DNA of 29,664 nt from Spirochaetia bacterium (GTDB lineage Bacteria; Spirochaetota; Spirochaetia; Treponematales; Breznakiellaceae). This document shows, in pieces, positions 22,162 to 29,664 of this stretch (positions are counted from its first letter, which is position 1; every line of letters begins with the position of its first letter). Where the stretch lies: the NCBI GenBank assembly GCA_025997655.1, contig BNUW01000009.1:1-29664 (forward strand), in the 5' to 3' direction. A program made the translations under genes and the position numbers. The notes beneath the pieces were generated by a model. It did no database searches. It was given only the letters and a program-made list of their open reading frames with translations, and was not told where the DNA came from.

Positions 22162-22191
22162 AGTTTACCCGCAGTTTAGGTGATCTGTCAA
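22162..22191 (-). promoter_or_regulatory. Promoter of the ferredoxin gene
   Basis: On the minus strand TTGACA (complement of 22186-22191), 18 bases, TAAACT (complement of 22162-22167), about 30 bases before the ATG. The remaining intergenic stretch up to 22309 shows nothing further that I can support. Confidence 0.7.
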
Positions 22192-22309
22192 GTAAAATTT
22201 ATCCGGGAGAAATCTATATCCTATTAATATTATGGGCATTGTATGATATTGTGGTTATCCGTAAACGGTGGGGGGTTTCTTTTTTTATGTTGGGCAGATG
22301 AATGGCTTC

Positions 22310-23122
22310 TCATTGGGAGATTGCGACGGCCAGGGTCCAGACTGCTTTGGTGGCCGGGTCTATCCAGATTTCTAAAACATAGAACCCCTTCAAAATGGCG
22401 GAGGACGAAACCGTGTAGGCAGTATTCACGTCAACGGAACCGAGGGTATTTGCCGAATCTTTGTAGGTATCCACGCTGCCGCCTATGGTATTTGAAGTAT
22501 TACGGATTATGGCGTAAACCGCAGCTTCATAGGATTTGATGATAGCGTCTTTAAGGTATTTATGCCGGTTTGCGTATCCTACCCCCGCAACAAATCCTTC
22601 AAAGCTCCAGGGCGGACTGCTGATCCATACCGGTTTTTCCTGAGGAGGTGAACGCGGATAGTTTATCGTAAAGCCATTCCCGGCATACCGGGTTCGGACA
22701 AAGATCGTATCATCATATTCATACACATCGGTATCAGGATTGTATTGTAAGTCCTTTCCAATGTTTTTATAAAGCCCTTCATCAAAAATAAGTTCTTTTT
22801 CAACAACCGCCTCGGAATCAAAAAACCCCAAGCCCCTGCTTCCCTGTTGGGTAAAATGTCCTTCCACACCATGATACAAGGCAACTTTCCTGGCGGCGTC
22901 TTCCAAGGCGGCCCGGACGGCATCTTTCCGCCATAAACGTCTCCCCGAAACGCCAAGAAATACCAACTCGTTATGTGCGGGGGTGGTTGCCAGGAAATTA
23001 AACGCAAGCGGCGCAGGGGGAGAAGAGGGGGCGGAAGACAGCCTTGGAACGTTAGCGGAACCGGCACAGACGCACAGTAACAGCATATTCAGCAATACTA
23101 TTTTCCATGGCTTTACCATCAT
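22310..23122 (-). CDS. Secreted LPP20-like protein, last gene of the CsgG/LPP20 operon
   Basis: A 270-residue exported protein: signal region KIVLLNMLLLCVCAGSANV, with a possible but non-standard lipid Cys. The pattern 'P-x-W-x-x-x-P-x-x-x-E-G-F-V-A-G-V-G-Y-A-N' near residues 160-185 (KPVWISSPPW, FEGFVAGVGYANRHKYLKDA) and the following helix with repeated Ala (SYEAAVYAIIRN) are those of LPP20-family lipoproteins. There is also an N-terminal half with 'AALEDAARKVALYHGVEGHF', a similar helix, so the protein may hold two related domains. It has no known biochemical role. GGAGG precedes the start; it follows the next LPP20 gene by 16 bases. Confidence 0.75.
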   Translation of the reverse strand: MMVKPWKIVLLNMLLLCVCAGSANVPRLSSAPSSPPAPLAFNFLATTPAHNELVFLGVSGRRLWRKDAVRAALEDAARKVALYHGVEGHFTQQGSRGLGFFDSEAVVEKELIFDEGLYKNIGKDLQYNPDTDVYEYDDTIFVRTRYAGNGFTINYPRSPPQEKPVWISSPPWSFEGFVAGVGYANRHKYLKDAIIKSYEAAVYAIIRNTSNTIGGSVDTYKDSANTLGSVDVNTAYTVSSSAILKGFYVLEIWIDPATKAVWTLAVAISQ

Positions 23123-23138
23123 CCCCTCCTCTTACTAC

Positions 23139-23711
23139 TTAATTGTCCTTGGTGGCCGCTTCAACACTCTTCTTGCTGATCTGGGCATCCAGCATTTTGA
23201 GGGCTTCGTCGGCCTTAAACGCCGCGTACTTGGCCACCTCCGGCTCATTGAACTTATCCTCGAAGTTCTTCTTGGCATCGGCCTTGCTCATCACTACCAG
23301 TACATACGCGGTTCCATCGGGGGCCACTTCGGTGTCCTGGACTTCCACACCATTGAGCTTGGAAGTTGTTAACTGACGGCTGATATTCTGCACGAAGGTA
23401 AGGTTCGATTGCACATCAGAATTTCCGGCGGTCTGGTTGAAATCGATTACCATCGCTTCAATGTTGGCGCTTAGGGTAAAGGAAACTGCCGTCCTTGCAC
23501 GGGCTTCCGCGGTGCTTAAGGACATATTTAAGTCCGCAAACTTTGCCGTACCCCTGCCGTAAATGGCGTCCTCCGATTTCGGTGGGCTCAGAAACCATCG
23601 GGGGATTCCTCCCGGGGGGACCGATGAGGGAGCGGGTTCCGGGGAAGATCCGCAGCTCATAACCAGTGCCGCCAAGAGCGGCACTACCACAACACTAAAA
23701 CACTTTTTCAT
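23139..23711 (-). CDS. LPP20-family lipoprotein
   Basis: A 190-residue lipoprotein with signal and lipobox LAALVMSC (Cys20). Then a Pro/Ser linker and the family core: GGIPRWFLSPPKSEDAIYGRGTAKFADLNMSLSTAEARARTAVS, i.e. 'P-x-W', 'Y-G-x-G' and the helical 'A-x-x-x-A-R-x-x-A' section. Residues 115-160 form a beta region with TAYVLVVMSKADAKK. AAGGAG before the start. LPP20 proteins are outer-membrane lipoproteins of unsettled function. Confidence 0.85.
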   Translation of the reverse strand: MKKCFSVVVVPLLAALVMSCGSSPEPAPSSVPPGGIPRWFLSPPKSEDAIYGRGTAKFADLNMSLSTAEARARTAVSFTLSANIEAMVIDFNQTAGNSDVQSNLTFVQNISRQLTTSKLNGVEVQDTEVAPDGTAYVLVVMSKADAKKNFEDKFNEPEVAKYAAFKADEALKMLDAQISKKSVEAATKDN

Positions 23712-23762
23712 ACAAACTCCTTACAAATTTTTAGTTCCCTATACGAGGAACGTAGAGCCTTT

Positions 23763-24962
23763 TTATTTCGGCAGCAGGGCGGAAAGATAAGCGAACAATA
23801 GCTGCCCATAGTTGTCTTTTATCTTTTTTTCCGCCGCCGCAACAGCCCTTTTCTCTGCTTCGGGAAGATTGGCATGACCTTCCCGCCCATTTATATTGAA
23901 CGGAAGCAGCACGGTGCCATCGGTGGTATCAGTAAGATTCGCGTCAATCTCATATTGAGCGTGTTTAAAGGTCTTGTCAGGAAAGACCGCCTCGGAAAGG
24001 TTTACCGTTACCTTCAGTACATAGCGGGAATTGTTACCGCCGCTTCTGAACCCGATGGCGCCGAATACAGACACAAAGGCGCTCCTGATCCGGTCCGATC
24101 GGTCATTGGTTACGATCACCGTAATAGGGATAGTTTTGGTGATAGTGACCGCTAAGAGGCGGTAATCATCACCATTTTTTAGGGAACCCGGCTCAATGCC
24201 TGCGGTATTCCCTGTCAGGGACAGGATGTTGGCATAGGCGCGGGTCGCATCCGCAATGACGGCGGCAAGCTGATACCGGGAATATCCGTCAAGACTATTT
24301 TTTTCTGCGTTTGACATGGTAATCAGATTGGTAATAGTCTGCTGGTTGGAGCGGATCATATCCGCATACAATATCGCTGTTTTTGCCTTATTCATGATGG
24401 CTGCGGCGTACACAATGTTCTTCCCGCCGTCCCACACATCCCCTATTTCTGCCCCAATGAGTGCATCCAGGGCAACAGATGTTTTGATCGCTTCCTGCAC
24501 CGCAGCATTTTGGGACACCTGTACCACACCCCGGGAAACCGCCTCGGTGTAGGTACTCATGATATTGAAGTCCGCCTGTATGGACTGCCCAAAACTCGCC
24601 GTCAATGCCGCAAAAGCGGCCCGCTCGGCTTCCCGACGGTTTTTCCCATGACCTGTTGCGGCAAAATAGATGTTCCGGTCATAGGCCGTATAGGGGTTCC
24701 GTGTCCAGCCGGGTTGTACCGATGAAGATACCGATGGTGTTGTAGAAGGATCAGACAGTGTTGCTGCGCTTGAATTTGTTGCATTGACTGGCGAAACGGC
24801 CGCAGACGGTCCGCCGCCTCCCTGCGCCCCATCCATCACGGCAAGCGCTGTAGCCGCAGCAACAGCGGCTTCATCATCCGGTGATGCCGCCATGGGACTG
24901 CCCGCACATCCCCAGAAAAAAGAGATAAAGCTGAGTATTAACGCCATTGCCGTTTTATACAA
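23763..24962 (-). CDS. Large LPP20-like lipoprotein
   Basis: A 399-residue lipoprotein with TTG start and AAGGGG in front. The signal MALILSFISFFWGC ends in a spirochaete-style lipobox (Cys19). Residues 25-80 are a low-complexity Ala/Ser/Pro linker. Residues 84-230 have the LPP20 core (PGWTRNPYTAYDRNIYFAATGHGKNRREAERAAFAALTASFG) and continue into a long helical region. The C-terminal part (250-399) is beta-rich with a repeated K-x-x-V-x-V theme and ends in YGQLLFAYLSALL. It is the second gene of the operon. Confidence 0.8.
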   Translation of the reverse strand: MYKTAMALILSFISFFWGCAGSPMAASPDDEAAVAAATALAVMDGAQGGGGPSAAVSPVNATNSSAATLSDPSTTPSVSSSVQPGWTRNPYTAYDRNIYFAATGHGKNRREAERAAFAALTASFGQSIQADFNIMSTYTEAVSRGVVQVSQNAAVQEAIKTSVALDALIGAEIGDVWDGGKNIVYAAAIMNKAKTAILYADMIRSNQQTITNLITMSNAEKNSLDGYSRYQLAAVIADATRAYANILSLTGNTAGIEPGSLKNGDDYRLLAVTITKTIPITVIVTNDRSDRIRSAFVSVFGAIGFRSGGNNSRYVLKVTVNLSEAVFPDKTFKHAQYEIDANLTDTTDGTVLLPFNINGREGHANLPEAEKRAVAAAEKKIKDNYGQLLFAYLSALLPK

Positions 24963-24988
24963 TTGTACCCCTTAATTCCATCATTTAT

Positions 24989-26047
24989 TCAAAACCTAAA
25001 TTTTGCTCCGATATATACTGCATTTGGAAAGGCAACAAGCTGAATTTTGTCCATTATGGGGTTATTGATAATTGATGATGAGGCACTAATAGTTTTCCAT
25101 TCACCAAAACCATCAAGAATCAAAAAAAAAGAATCAATTGCCATCGTTAAACTCCCGATTCCTCCTACCAAAAAAAAAGTAATCAAACCGGCATTAAACA
25201 ATCTATAGGCTTTATCATAATCCAATTGCTCTTCGGTGGTTAGCTTACTTTTATCAGAAGAAGAAAGATCACCACTGACTCGGATCCCATACTTCAATTT
25301 AAGATCATGTTGCACTGCATCGTAATTGATTGCAGTCGGAATAAAGAATGCGGTGCTTCCTACAAGCAAACTTGCACCGGCAATAAAAACTCCTCCAGCG
25401 ATACTAAGTTCATATATTTCCCCTGCATGTTTTCTTTTTCTGGGTTCTCTTGGTTCTTTGGGCGCTCTAGCGGCTCTAGGCGTTTTTTGTGGTTTACCTG
25501 CTTTAACCAAAGCGCTAACTGTTCCATCATTTGCAACATTTTTGGAATAAGCTGCTTGTATGACACCAGTTTCCACCGTAAGTGCCCTAATCCAAAAACG
25601 ATAAGACTTGTCTATCTTCACAAAAGAGCCGACCACTACGGTTTCAGCACCCAATAGATGACCTATACTCTGAGCAGAATCATTGTCTACTTCACCTGAT
25701 GTTTGAAACTTTAATTCTTGCCTTACTATTTTTAAATCCTCGTCCGATCTACCAACAACTGAGACTGATTTATTATTGACTATGGAATTAATTAATTCCT
25801 CAATAATATAATTTGATAGATTAGCCGAATCAGACTTTAAGTTTAAAATTGCTACTTTGTTACCAATTGTTAAACTTGAGGAAACTTTTACGCCGGCTTC
25901 TTTTATTGCTTCATCCAATTTTACGGTCTGAGCACTTGTTATTTTGCTAATTTCATTTGTCGCATTCTTTATTGCGTCATCCAGTGTTTGTGCCTGCATC
26001 GTTGTTACACAGACAATCAAACCTAACAAACCAAAAATCCTTTTCAT
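24989..26047 (-). CDS. CsgG/FlgO-like secreted protein with C-terminal membrane part
   Basis: A 352-residue protein with signal peptide MKRIFGLLGLIVCVTTMQAQ. Residues 60-190 form a CsgG-type alpha/beta domain: KVAILNLKSDSANLSNYIIEELINSIV, VSVVGRSDEDLKIVRQELKFQTSGEVDNDS, then AQSIGHLLGAETVVVGSFVK and RFWIRALTVETG. A basic linker (RAARAPKEPREPRKRKHAG) leads to two hydrophobic segments (IAGGVFIAGASLLVGSTAFF and LFNAGLITFFLVGGIGSLT) and a tail ending AVYIGAKFRF. It is notably more AT-rich than its downstream partners. First gene of the operon; GGAG before ATG. The likely role is assembly or sensing at the envelope; no function is proven. Confidence 0.8.
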   Translation of the reverse strand: MKRIFGLLGLIVCVTTMQAQTLDDAIKNATNEISKITSAQTVKLDEAIKEAGVKVSSSLTIGNKVAILNLKSDSANLSNYIIEELINSIVNNKSVSVVGRSDEDLKIVRQELKFQTSGEVDNDSAQSIGHLLGAETVVVGSFVKIDKSYRFWIRALTVETGVIQAAYSKNVANDGTVSALVKAGKPQKTPRAARAPKEPREPRKRKHAGEIYELSIAGGVFIAGASLLVGSTAFFIPTAINYDAVQHDLKLKYGIRVSGDLSSSDKSKLTTEEQLDYDKAYRLFNAGLITFFLVGGIGSLTMAIDSFFLILDGFGEWKTISASSSIINNPIMDKIQLVAFPNAVYIGAKFRF

Positions 26048-26245
26048 TTCTTTACTCCTATACGCCTACATGGCCTCGGCGCTATATCTGTCCAATGGGC
26101 AACGCCCACTGTCTTTTAGTCGCCCAAAGTCGGCATAAAAACCTTACTAAAAAAGAACGGTATACCCATCCTTCTATATGGACATTCAATGGATTCGTAA
26201 AAATATCCTATCAAATATAATAGAGAAACATATCAATTATGTCAA
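26048..26245 (-). promoter_or_regulatory. Promoter and structured leader of the CsgG/LPP20 operon
   Basis: On the minus strand TTGACA (complement of 26240-26245), 17 bases, TATTAT (complement of 26217-26222). The transcript would start near 26210 and have a leader of about 160 nt. The lower half is GC-rich and contains TGGGC-gtt-GCCCA and GCCGA/GGCG-like pairing, in contrast to the AT-rich promoter. I do not recognise a riboswitch. Confidence 0.6.
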
Positions 26246-26281
26246 TATTCAATATAGTCTTATATCAATAATAGTATAACG

Positions 26282-26593
26282 ATGGATCTGGAGCGGTTGG
26301 TTATTGAAAATATTAGACGGATTCGCAAGGAGAAAGGTATTTCCCAGGAAAAGCTGGCGGAGGCCTGCGATACGTCCGCCAGTTACATCGGGTTAATGGA
26401 AATTTACCGGAATGTCCCCAAACTTTCGACCATAGAGCGGATTGCCCATGCCCTGGATGTGGACCCCCTGGCGCTCTTTCAACGGTCAGACCCGCTTCCG
26501 GAGGAACAGGAGGCGGCAATTCAAAAGAAAAAGCAGGAATTTTTAGCGGTAATTGATACAGAACTCGACCGGCTGCTCCGAACAATATCTTAG
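26282..26593 (+). CDS. XRE-family helix-turn-helix regulator
   Basis: A 103-residue DNA-binding protein. Residues 7-65 are a Cro/C1-type HTH: IRRIRKEKGISQEKLAEACDTSASYIGLME, then PKLSTIERIAHALDVDPLALF. The usual 'E-x-G-x-R-x-P' reads EIYRNVP here. A charged helical tail (EEQEAAIQKKKQEFLAVIDTELDRLL) may dimerise. No ribosome binding site is seen in front of the ATG and a -10-like AGTATAAC lies only a few bases upstream, so the mRNA may be nearly leaderless. Divergent from the CsgG/LPP20 operon, which it may control. Confidence 0.88.
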   Translation: MDLERLVIENIRRIRKEKGISQEKLAEACDTSASYIGLMEIYRNVPKLSTIERIAHALDVDPLALFQRSDPLPEEQEAAIQKKKQEFLAVIDTELDRLLRTIS

Positions 26594-26659
26594 CAGTTTA
26601 TTGGGTTTACCATACCACCCCCCTTTATCCCGAAACCCTTCGCATGGTATACCTTCCCG

Positions 26660-27385
26660 GTGAACCTCATCCTTTTTGAGCCCCAAGAACTGGGGCAGCC
26701 CCTCCCTTTGCGGGATGACCGGGCCATCCATCTGCTCAAGGTACTCCACAAAAAACCCGGCGACTCCTTTGACGCGGGGGTCCTGGGGGGCAAGCTGGGT
26801 ACCGGAACAATCGAATCTATCGGAGTGGATGGGACCCTGGCCTATGTTTTGGATTTACCCGCCGAACCGCTCCCCCGGCTGCCCATACGCTTGGCCGTTG
26901 GCTTTCCCCGCCCCATCCAGATCCGCCGTCTCCTGCGGGATCTATCCAACCTGGGCCTCTGCGCGGTGGATCTGATGGGGACCGACCTGGGTGAAAAGAG
27001 CTACCGGGACACCAAGCTGCTTACCGATGGCGGCGCACGGGCAGCGCTTATTGAGGGGGCGGTCCAGGCCCGTGACACCACCCTCCCGGCTCTGGCCACC
27101 TACCCAAGCCTGGACACCTGGCTGGAAAAGGCGCCCGGCGCCCCCGCGCTGCTCATTGCCCCGGACAACGTGCGGCCTGCGGGGGCCATGGCGAATCTGC
27201 CCCCCCACAAGCGGCCCACGGTGCTGGCCATCGGTCCCGAACGGGGCTGGTCAGACCGGGAGCGGGATCTTCTCGAAGGGGCGGGTTTTGTCCGGCTCTC
27301 CATGGGGAAGCGGGCCCTGCGGACTGAGACAGCCTGTGTAGCGGCGGCAATATTGGCTATGGAAAAATTTGGGGAACTTGGGTAG
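26660..27385 (+). CDS. rsmE: 16S rRNA (uracil-1498-N3)-methyltransferase
   Basis: SPOUT methyltransferase that modifies U1498 of 16S rRNA. The C-terminal knot is recognisable by VLAIGPERGWSDRERDLLE and LSMGKRALRTETACVAAAILAME. The N-terminal PUA-like part has HLLKVLHKKPGD. At 241 residues it has normal length. The start is a GTG without a good ribosome binding site. The last codons (AMEKFGELG) and stop recur in a second copy at 27563-27593, behind a palindromic element. Confidence 0.88.
   Translation: MNLILFEPQELGQPLPLRDDRAIHLLKVLHKKPGDSFDAGVLGGKLGTGTIESIGVDGTLAYVLDLPAEPLPRLPIRLAVGFPRPIQIRRLLRDLSNLGLCAVDLMGTDLGEKSYRDTKLLTDGGARAALIEGAVQARDTTLPALATYPSLDTWLEKAPGAPALLIAPDNVRPAGAMANLPPHKRPTVLAIGPERGWSDRERDLLEGAGFVRLSMGKRALRTETACVAAAILAMEKFGELG
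27355..27385 (+). repeat. First copy of duplicated rsmE tail
   Basis: Thirty-one bases from GGCTATGG to the stop TAG, matching 27563-27593 at 27 positions. This copy is the functional 3' end of rsmE. Confidence 0.85.
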
Positions 27386-27409
27386 GTATGCGATTTAATG
27401 ATGACGGAG

Positions 27410-27545
27410 CGGGTGGGGAGGGGCATGATGGGCCGAATGCATCCGGTATCCCTGCTCCCGGAGACTCTTTGGGCCCCCTGGGGCCGAGGCTCCGGGAGCA
27501 GACTCCCCGGCTAGCATGAGCGCCCATCATGCCCCTCCCCACCCG
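27410..27545. repeat. Large nested palindromic element
   Basis: A 24-base perfect inverted repeat forms the ends (27410-27433 and 27522-27545). Inside is a second perfect inverted pair of 12 bases (27452-27463 and 27490-27501) and a third around GGCCCC-ct-GGGGCC. The whole would fold into a cruciform or a very stable RNA hairpin. No coding frame is credible inside. It resembles a REP/BIME-like or MITE-like repeat. Confidence 0.85.
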
Positions 27546-27562
27546 ACTATGTCGACAAAGCA

Positions 27563-27593
27563 GGCTATGGAAAAATTCGGAGAGCTTTGGTAG
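27563..27593 (+). repeat. Second copy of duplicated rsmE tail
   Basis: Encodes MEKFGELW and a stop in the same way as the end of rsmE. Of the four differences to the first copy, three are synonymous (TTT/TTC, GGG/GGA, GAA/GAG). It lies only 9 bases before the next gene, the spacing expected for an original gene end. Confidence 0.8.
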
Positions 27594-27602
27594 AATCACC
27601 CC

Positions 27603-28391
27603 ATGAATCAGGATCAGATTAAGGCCCAACTTCTTTCTATAGAAGACGCCCCCATGGAGTTTACGCTTATCTTTTCCGGCAAGCAGAGCAAAAAAGTCAA
27701 TGGCCTTTACAAACCGGACACCCGGGAGATTATCATCCATAACCGGAATTTTGATGAGGATAATCTGCTCCTGTATACCGCCATTCACGAATACGCCCAC
27801 CATCTCCACGCTTGTAAGCAGGGGGGGAAATTGCCCGCCCGCTGCCACACCACGGAATTCTGGGCCATCCTCCACGAACTTCTGGAAAAGGCCGAGGCCA
27901 AGGGGGTGTACAAAAATGTCTTTACCGAATCCTCGGAACTGGCGGAACTGACCGCAACCATCCGGGAAAAGTACCTCCTGCAAAACGGCAGCCTGGTGAA
28001 GGAACTGGGGATGCTGCTCCGTAAAGCCGCGGAGCTTTGCGACGCCATCGGCGCACGGTTCGAGGACTATATCGACCGGGTTCTCTGCATACCCCGCCCG
28101 GCGGCCAAGACGGCCATGAAGATGTTTGAGTACGACCTTAACCCCTCCCTGGGTTCCGATAATATGCGCTTCCTGGCGGGAATCAAAAACGAGGATGACC
28201 GGGAGGCGGTGGAAAAATCCCTCCTTGCGGGTAAAAGCCCGGACGCCGTAAAACGGGAGGCTATGAAAAAACCCCGGGAAGAGGACCCCCGGGATCGGCT
28301 GGAAAAAGAAAAGCTCCGGCTGGAACGGACTATCAATTCTCTGTCTAAACGTTTGGATGAAGTTGAGCGGGAACTGGAAACCATCCGGTGA
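27603..28391 (+). CDS. HExxH-motif protein with C-terminal coiled coil, function unknown
   Basis: A 262-residue soluble protein that I cannot assign to a named family. Residues 57-67 read LYTAIHEYAHH: the HEYAH (His62, Glu63, His66) motif on a helix is that of zinc metallopeptidases, and His82 or Glu85 in RCHTTEFW may be the third ligand. The N-terminal 50 residues form a strand-rich part (KVNGLYKPDTREIIIHNRNF), as in SprT or ImmA-like peptidases. Residues 125-175 are helical (MLLRKAAELCDAIGARFEDYIDRVL), and 225-262 form a charged coiled coil (LEKEKLRLERTINSLSKRL). No signal peptide. No ribosome binding site is obvious; GGAGAG is too far. Confidence 0.75.
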   Translation: MNQDQIKAQLLSIEDAPMEFTLIFSGKQSKKVNGLYKPDTREIIIHNRNFDEDNLLLYTAIHEYAHHLHACKQGGKLPARCHTTEFWAILHELLEKAEAKGVYKNVFTESSELAELTATIREKYLLQNGSLVKELGMLLRKAAELCDAIGARFEDYIDRVLCIPRPAAKTAMKMFEYDLNPSLGSDNMRFLAGIKNEDDREAVEKSLLAGKSPDAVKREAMKKPREEDPRDRLEKEKLRLERTINSLSKRLDEVERELETIR

Positions 28392-28469
28392 GGTACGGAG
28401 TTCTGAAACTAAAGTTTCTTGACAATATGGGTATCAAAAAATATACTTTCAGGGAAGGGGCTATTGAAA

Positions 28470-29664
28470 ATGAAGTTATCGTCTGATTTTTTGTCCTTTT
28501 TTGCCCCCCGAGGCGTCCGCTTCGGCATCCTTCTTGGCTTGCTGTTTTCCTGCATCTCCCCGGCGCTGTTTGCCGAAGGGTTCGCGGAAGGCGTTTCCCC
28601 GCGGACCAAGAGCAGATATCTTTCGAACAACGGAATCATCGTGGCCCCCGGCGATCTTGATATTGATTCATACCTTTCCTCCTACAATTTTGGATACCCG
28701 GAGCCGCAAACCCCGATTGGCCTTAATATCTTTAATACCGTAAACCGGACCGTCCCCGGGGGGACAGAGGGGATCCTCCAGATCGGCATCCAGGCAAAAT
28801 CCTGGGACTTCGGGGAACTGCCCCCCCTGAATCTGGTACTGGTGATAGACACATCCTCCGCCATGAACGATGACAACAAGCTTTCCTGGTTCAAAGCATC
28901 CATGAGAACCTTCATACAAAAAGTCCGGAACGTAGACGCACTATCCCTGGTGAGCTTCAGTAATACTGCGCGGGTAGTTTTTCAACCGGCACTGATGGAT
29001 ACGCCCCAAAAACGCCGGGCCTTTCTGGCGGCGGTGGACGGGCTCTACCCCCAGGGAGTCCCCAACATCGAAGCGGGCATCACCCTGGGCTATGAACAGG
29101 CCATCCCTTATTTCCGCACCAATTCTATCAACCAGGTCCTCCTCTTTTCCGCCGGCGATGCAAGTACGATGCGGCTCTTCATGCCGGACCTCAGCCCCGG
29201 CGATATCCGGGTTTCCCTCACCTGGAATAACCGGAATGATCTGGACCTCCATGTGATAGGCCCCACGGGGGAAGAAATCAATTTCAATCACCCTCGGGAT
29301 TCCTTCGGCGGCTACCTGGATTTGGACCGAAATCTATACGGGGAAACCTCGAATCCCGAGGAAACCATTTTCTGGCCGGATAACAGGGCTCCCCGGGGCA
29401 TATACCGGGTGTTTGTACAGAATTATCTCAGCAATGAAACGGACCCGGTTCCCACCCCCTTTCGGGTAGAAATAAAAAATGGAAACGAGTACCTTTCCTT
29501 TGACAGCTCCGTGCGCGGCGCCGGCCGCGTCAGCCTTACGGAGATCTGTTCCTTTGAATATACCGGCAATGATGTTTTTGACCGCCTTTACCAATTGGCG
29601 GCGATCCGGAAACAACAGGGCATTTCCCTCTCCACCCTGGGCCTGGGCAGCAATTTTGACGCAG
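28470..29664 (+). CDS. Exported VWA protein with inserted DUF2135/YfaP-like domain, 3' end missing
   Basis: The frame starts at ATG 28470 behind GGGAAGGGG and is open for 398 codons to the window end. A signal peptide (FGILLGLLFSCISPALFAEG) is followed by a VWA fold: strand NLVLVIDTSSAM at residues 121-132 (MIDAS-like D-x-S-x-A, the last Ser replaced), DALSLVSFSNTA, GVPNIEAGITLGYE, VLLFSAGD at 223-230. Then residues 245-345 look like another domain: IRVSLTWNNRNDLDLHVIGP, GGYLDLD, FWPDNRAPRGIYRVFVQNY, as in DUF2135/YfaP. The VWA pattern resumes at GISLSTLGLGSNFD. Probably a periplasmic or surface binding protein. The C-terminus is unknown. Confidence 0.85.
   Translation, partial: MKLSSDFLSFFAPRGVRFGILLGLLFSCISPALFAEGFAEGVSPRTKSRYLSNNGIIVAPGDLDIDSYLSSYNFGYPEPQTPIGLNIFNTVNRTVPGGTEGILQIGIQAKSWDFGELPPLNLVLVIDTSSAMNDDNKLSWFKASMRTFIQKVRNVDALSLVSFSNTARVVFQPALMDTPQKRRAFLAAVDGLYPQGVPNIEAGITLGYEQAIPYFRTNSINQVLLFSAGDASTMRLFMPDLSPGDIRVSLTWNNRNDLDLHVIGPTGEEINFNHPRDSFGGYLDLDRNLYGETSNPEETIFWPDNRAPRGIYRVFVQNYLSNETDPVPTPFRVEIKNGNEYLSFDSSVRGAGRVSLTEICSFEYTGNDVFDRLYQLAAIRKQQGISLSTLGLGSNFDA

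Noticed and set aside
1..29664. CRISPR arrays, tRNA and rRNA genes, transposases, prophage
   Set aside because: No regularly spaced repeats, no recognisable tRNA or rRNA stretch and no transposase or integrase motif was seen; the ORF6N piece is the only mobile-element-type gene.

Overview
The window looks like chromosomal DNA of a free-living or gut spirochaete, most like the termite-gut treponemes. This is inferred, not searched. The grounds are the many lipoproteins with loose spirochaetal lipoboxes, a CsgG-like plus LPP20-like secreted-protein operon, a lipoprotein built of Gly-Gly beta-helix repeats, acetate kinase with strong codon bias, and a mix of GC-rich core genes with a few AT-rich islands (about 1-2500 and 25000-26300). 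No tRNA, rRNA, CRISPR array, transposase or prophage was seen.

Layout. 1-1825: a MerR regulator diverges from an operon encoding a carboxymuconolactone-decarboxylase-like protein and a secreted NHL beta-propeller; the shared region has a MerR-type promoter with a 19-base spacer. 1872-2929: a DUF2284 cysteine-rich protein and a decayed ORF6N gene. 3033-9214: housekeeping genes (acetate kinase, Hsp20 with a five-hairpin leader, an AzgA-type purine permease, a lipoprotein, an acyl-CoA ligase). 9380-11441: a trans-sulfuration-type PLP enzyme followed by two overlapping Rrf2 regulators, the first with an IscR-like cysteine triad.

11434-21614 is the most interesting part: two ECF-type cobalt/nickel uptake loci side by side. 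Locus A is divergent. On the minus strand, cbiQ, cbiO, an Acr3/BASS-type permease and a SAM methyltransferase form one overlapping operon; on the plus strand, a beta-helix lipoprotein precedes a CbiM with a fused C-terminal PDGLE-type domain. Locus B is a complete nikKLMQO operon. The two plus-strand operons carry paralogous RNA leaders of 370-430 nt. Each starts from a near-consensus promoter and has a 5' UGAA-loop hairpin, three hairpins with an identical AUGAA pentaloop, and three successive terminator-like hairpins. The second hairpin of a pair overlaps the 5' arm of the first terminator, as expected for antitermination. The cbiQ transcript on the other strand also appears to begin with a UGAA-loop hairpin. 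I recognise no described riboswitch family here and propose this as a candidate metal-responsive cis-regulatory RNA.

21688-29664: a four-cluster ferredoxin; a four-gene operon of secreted CsgG/LPP20-like proteins with a perfect-spacing promoter and a structured leader, diverging from a small XRE regulator; rsmE, whose 3' end has been duplicated around a large palindromic element; an HExxH protein; and a VWA protein with what looks like a DUF2135-type domain inserted in its VWA fold, cut by the window end.
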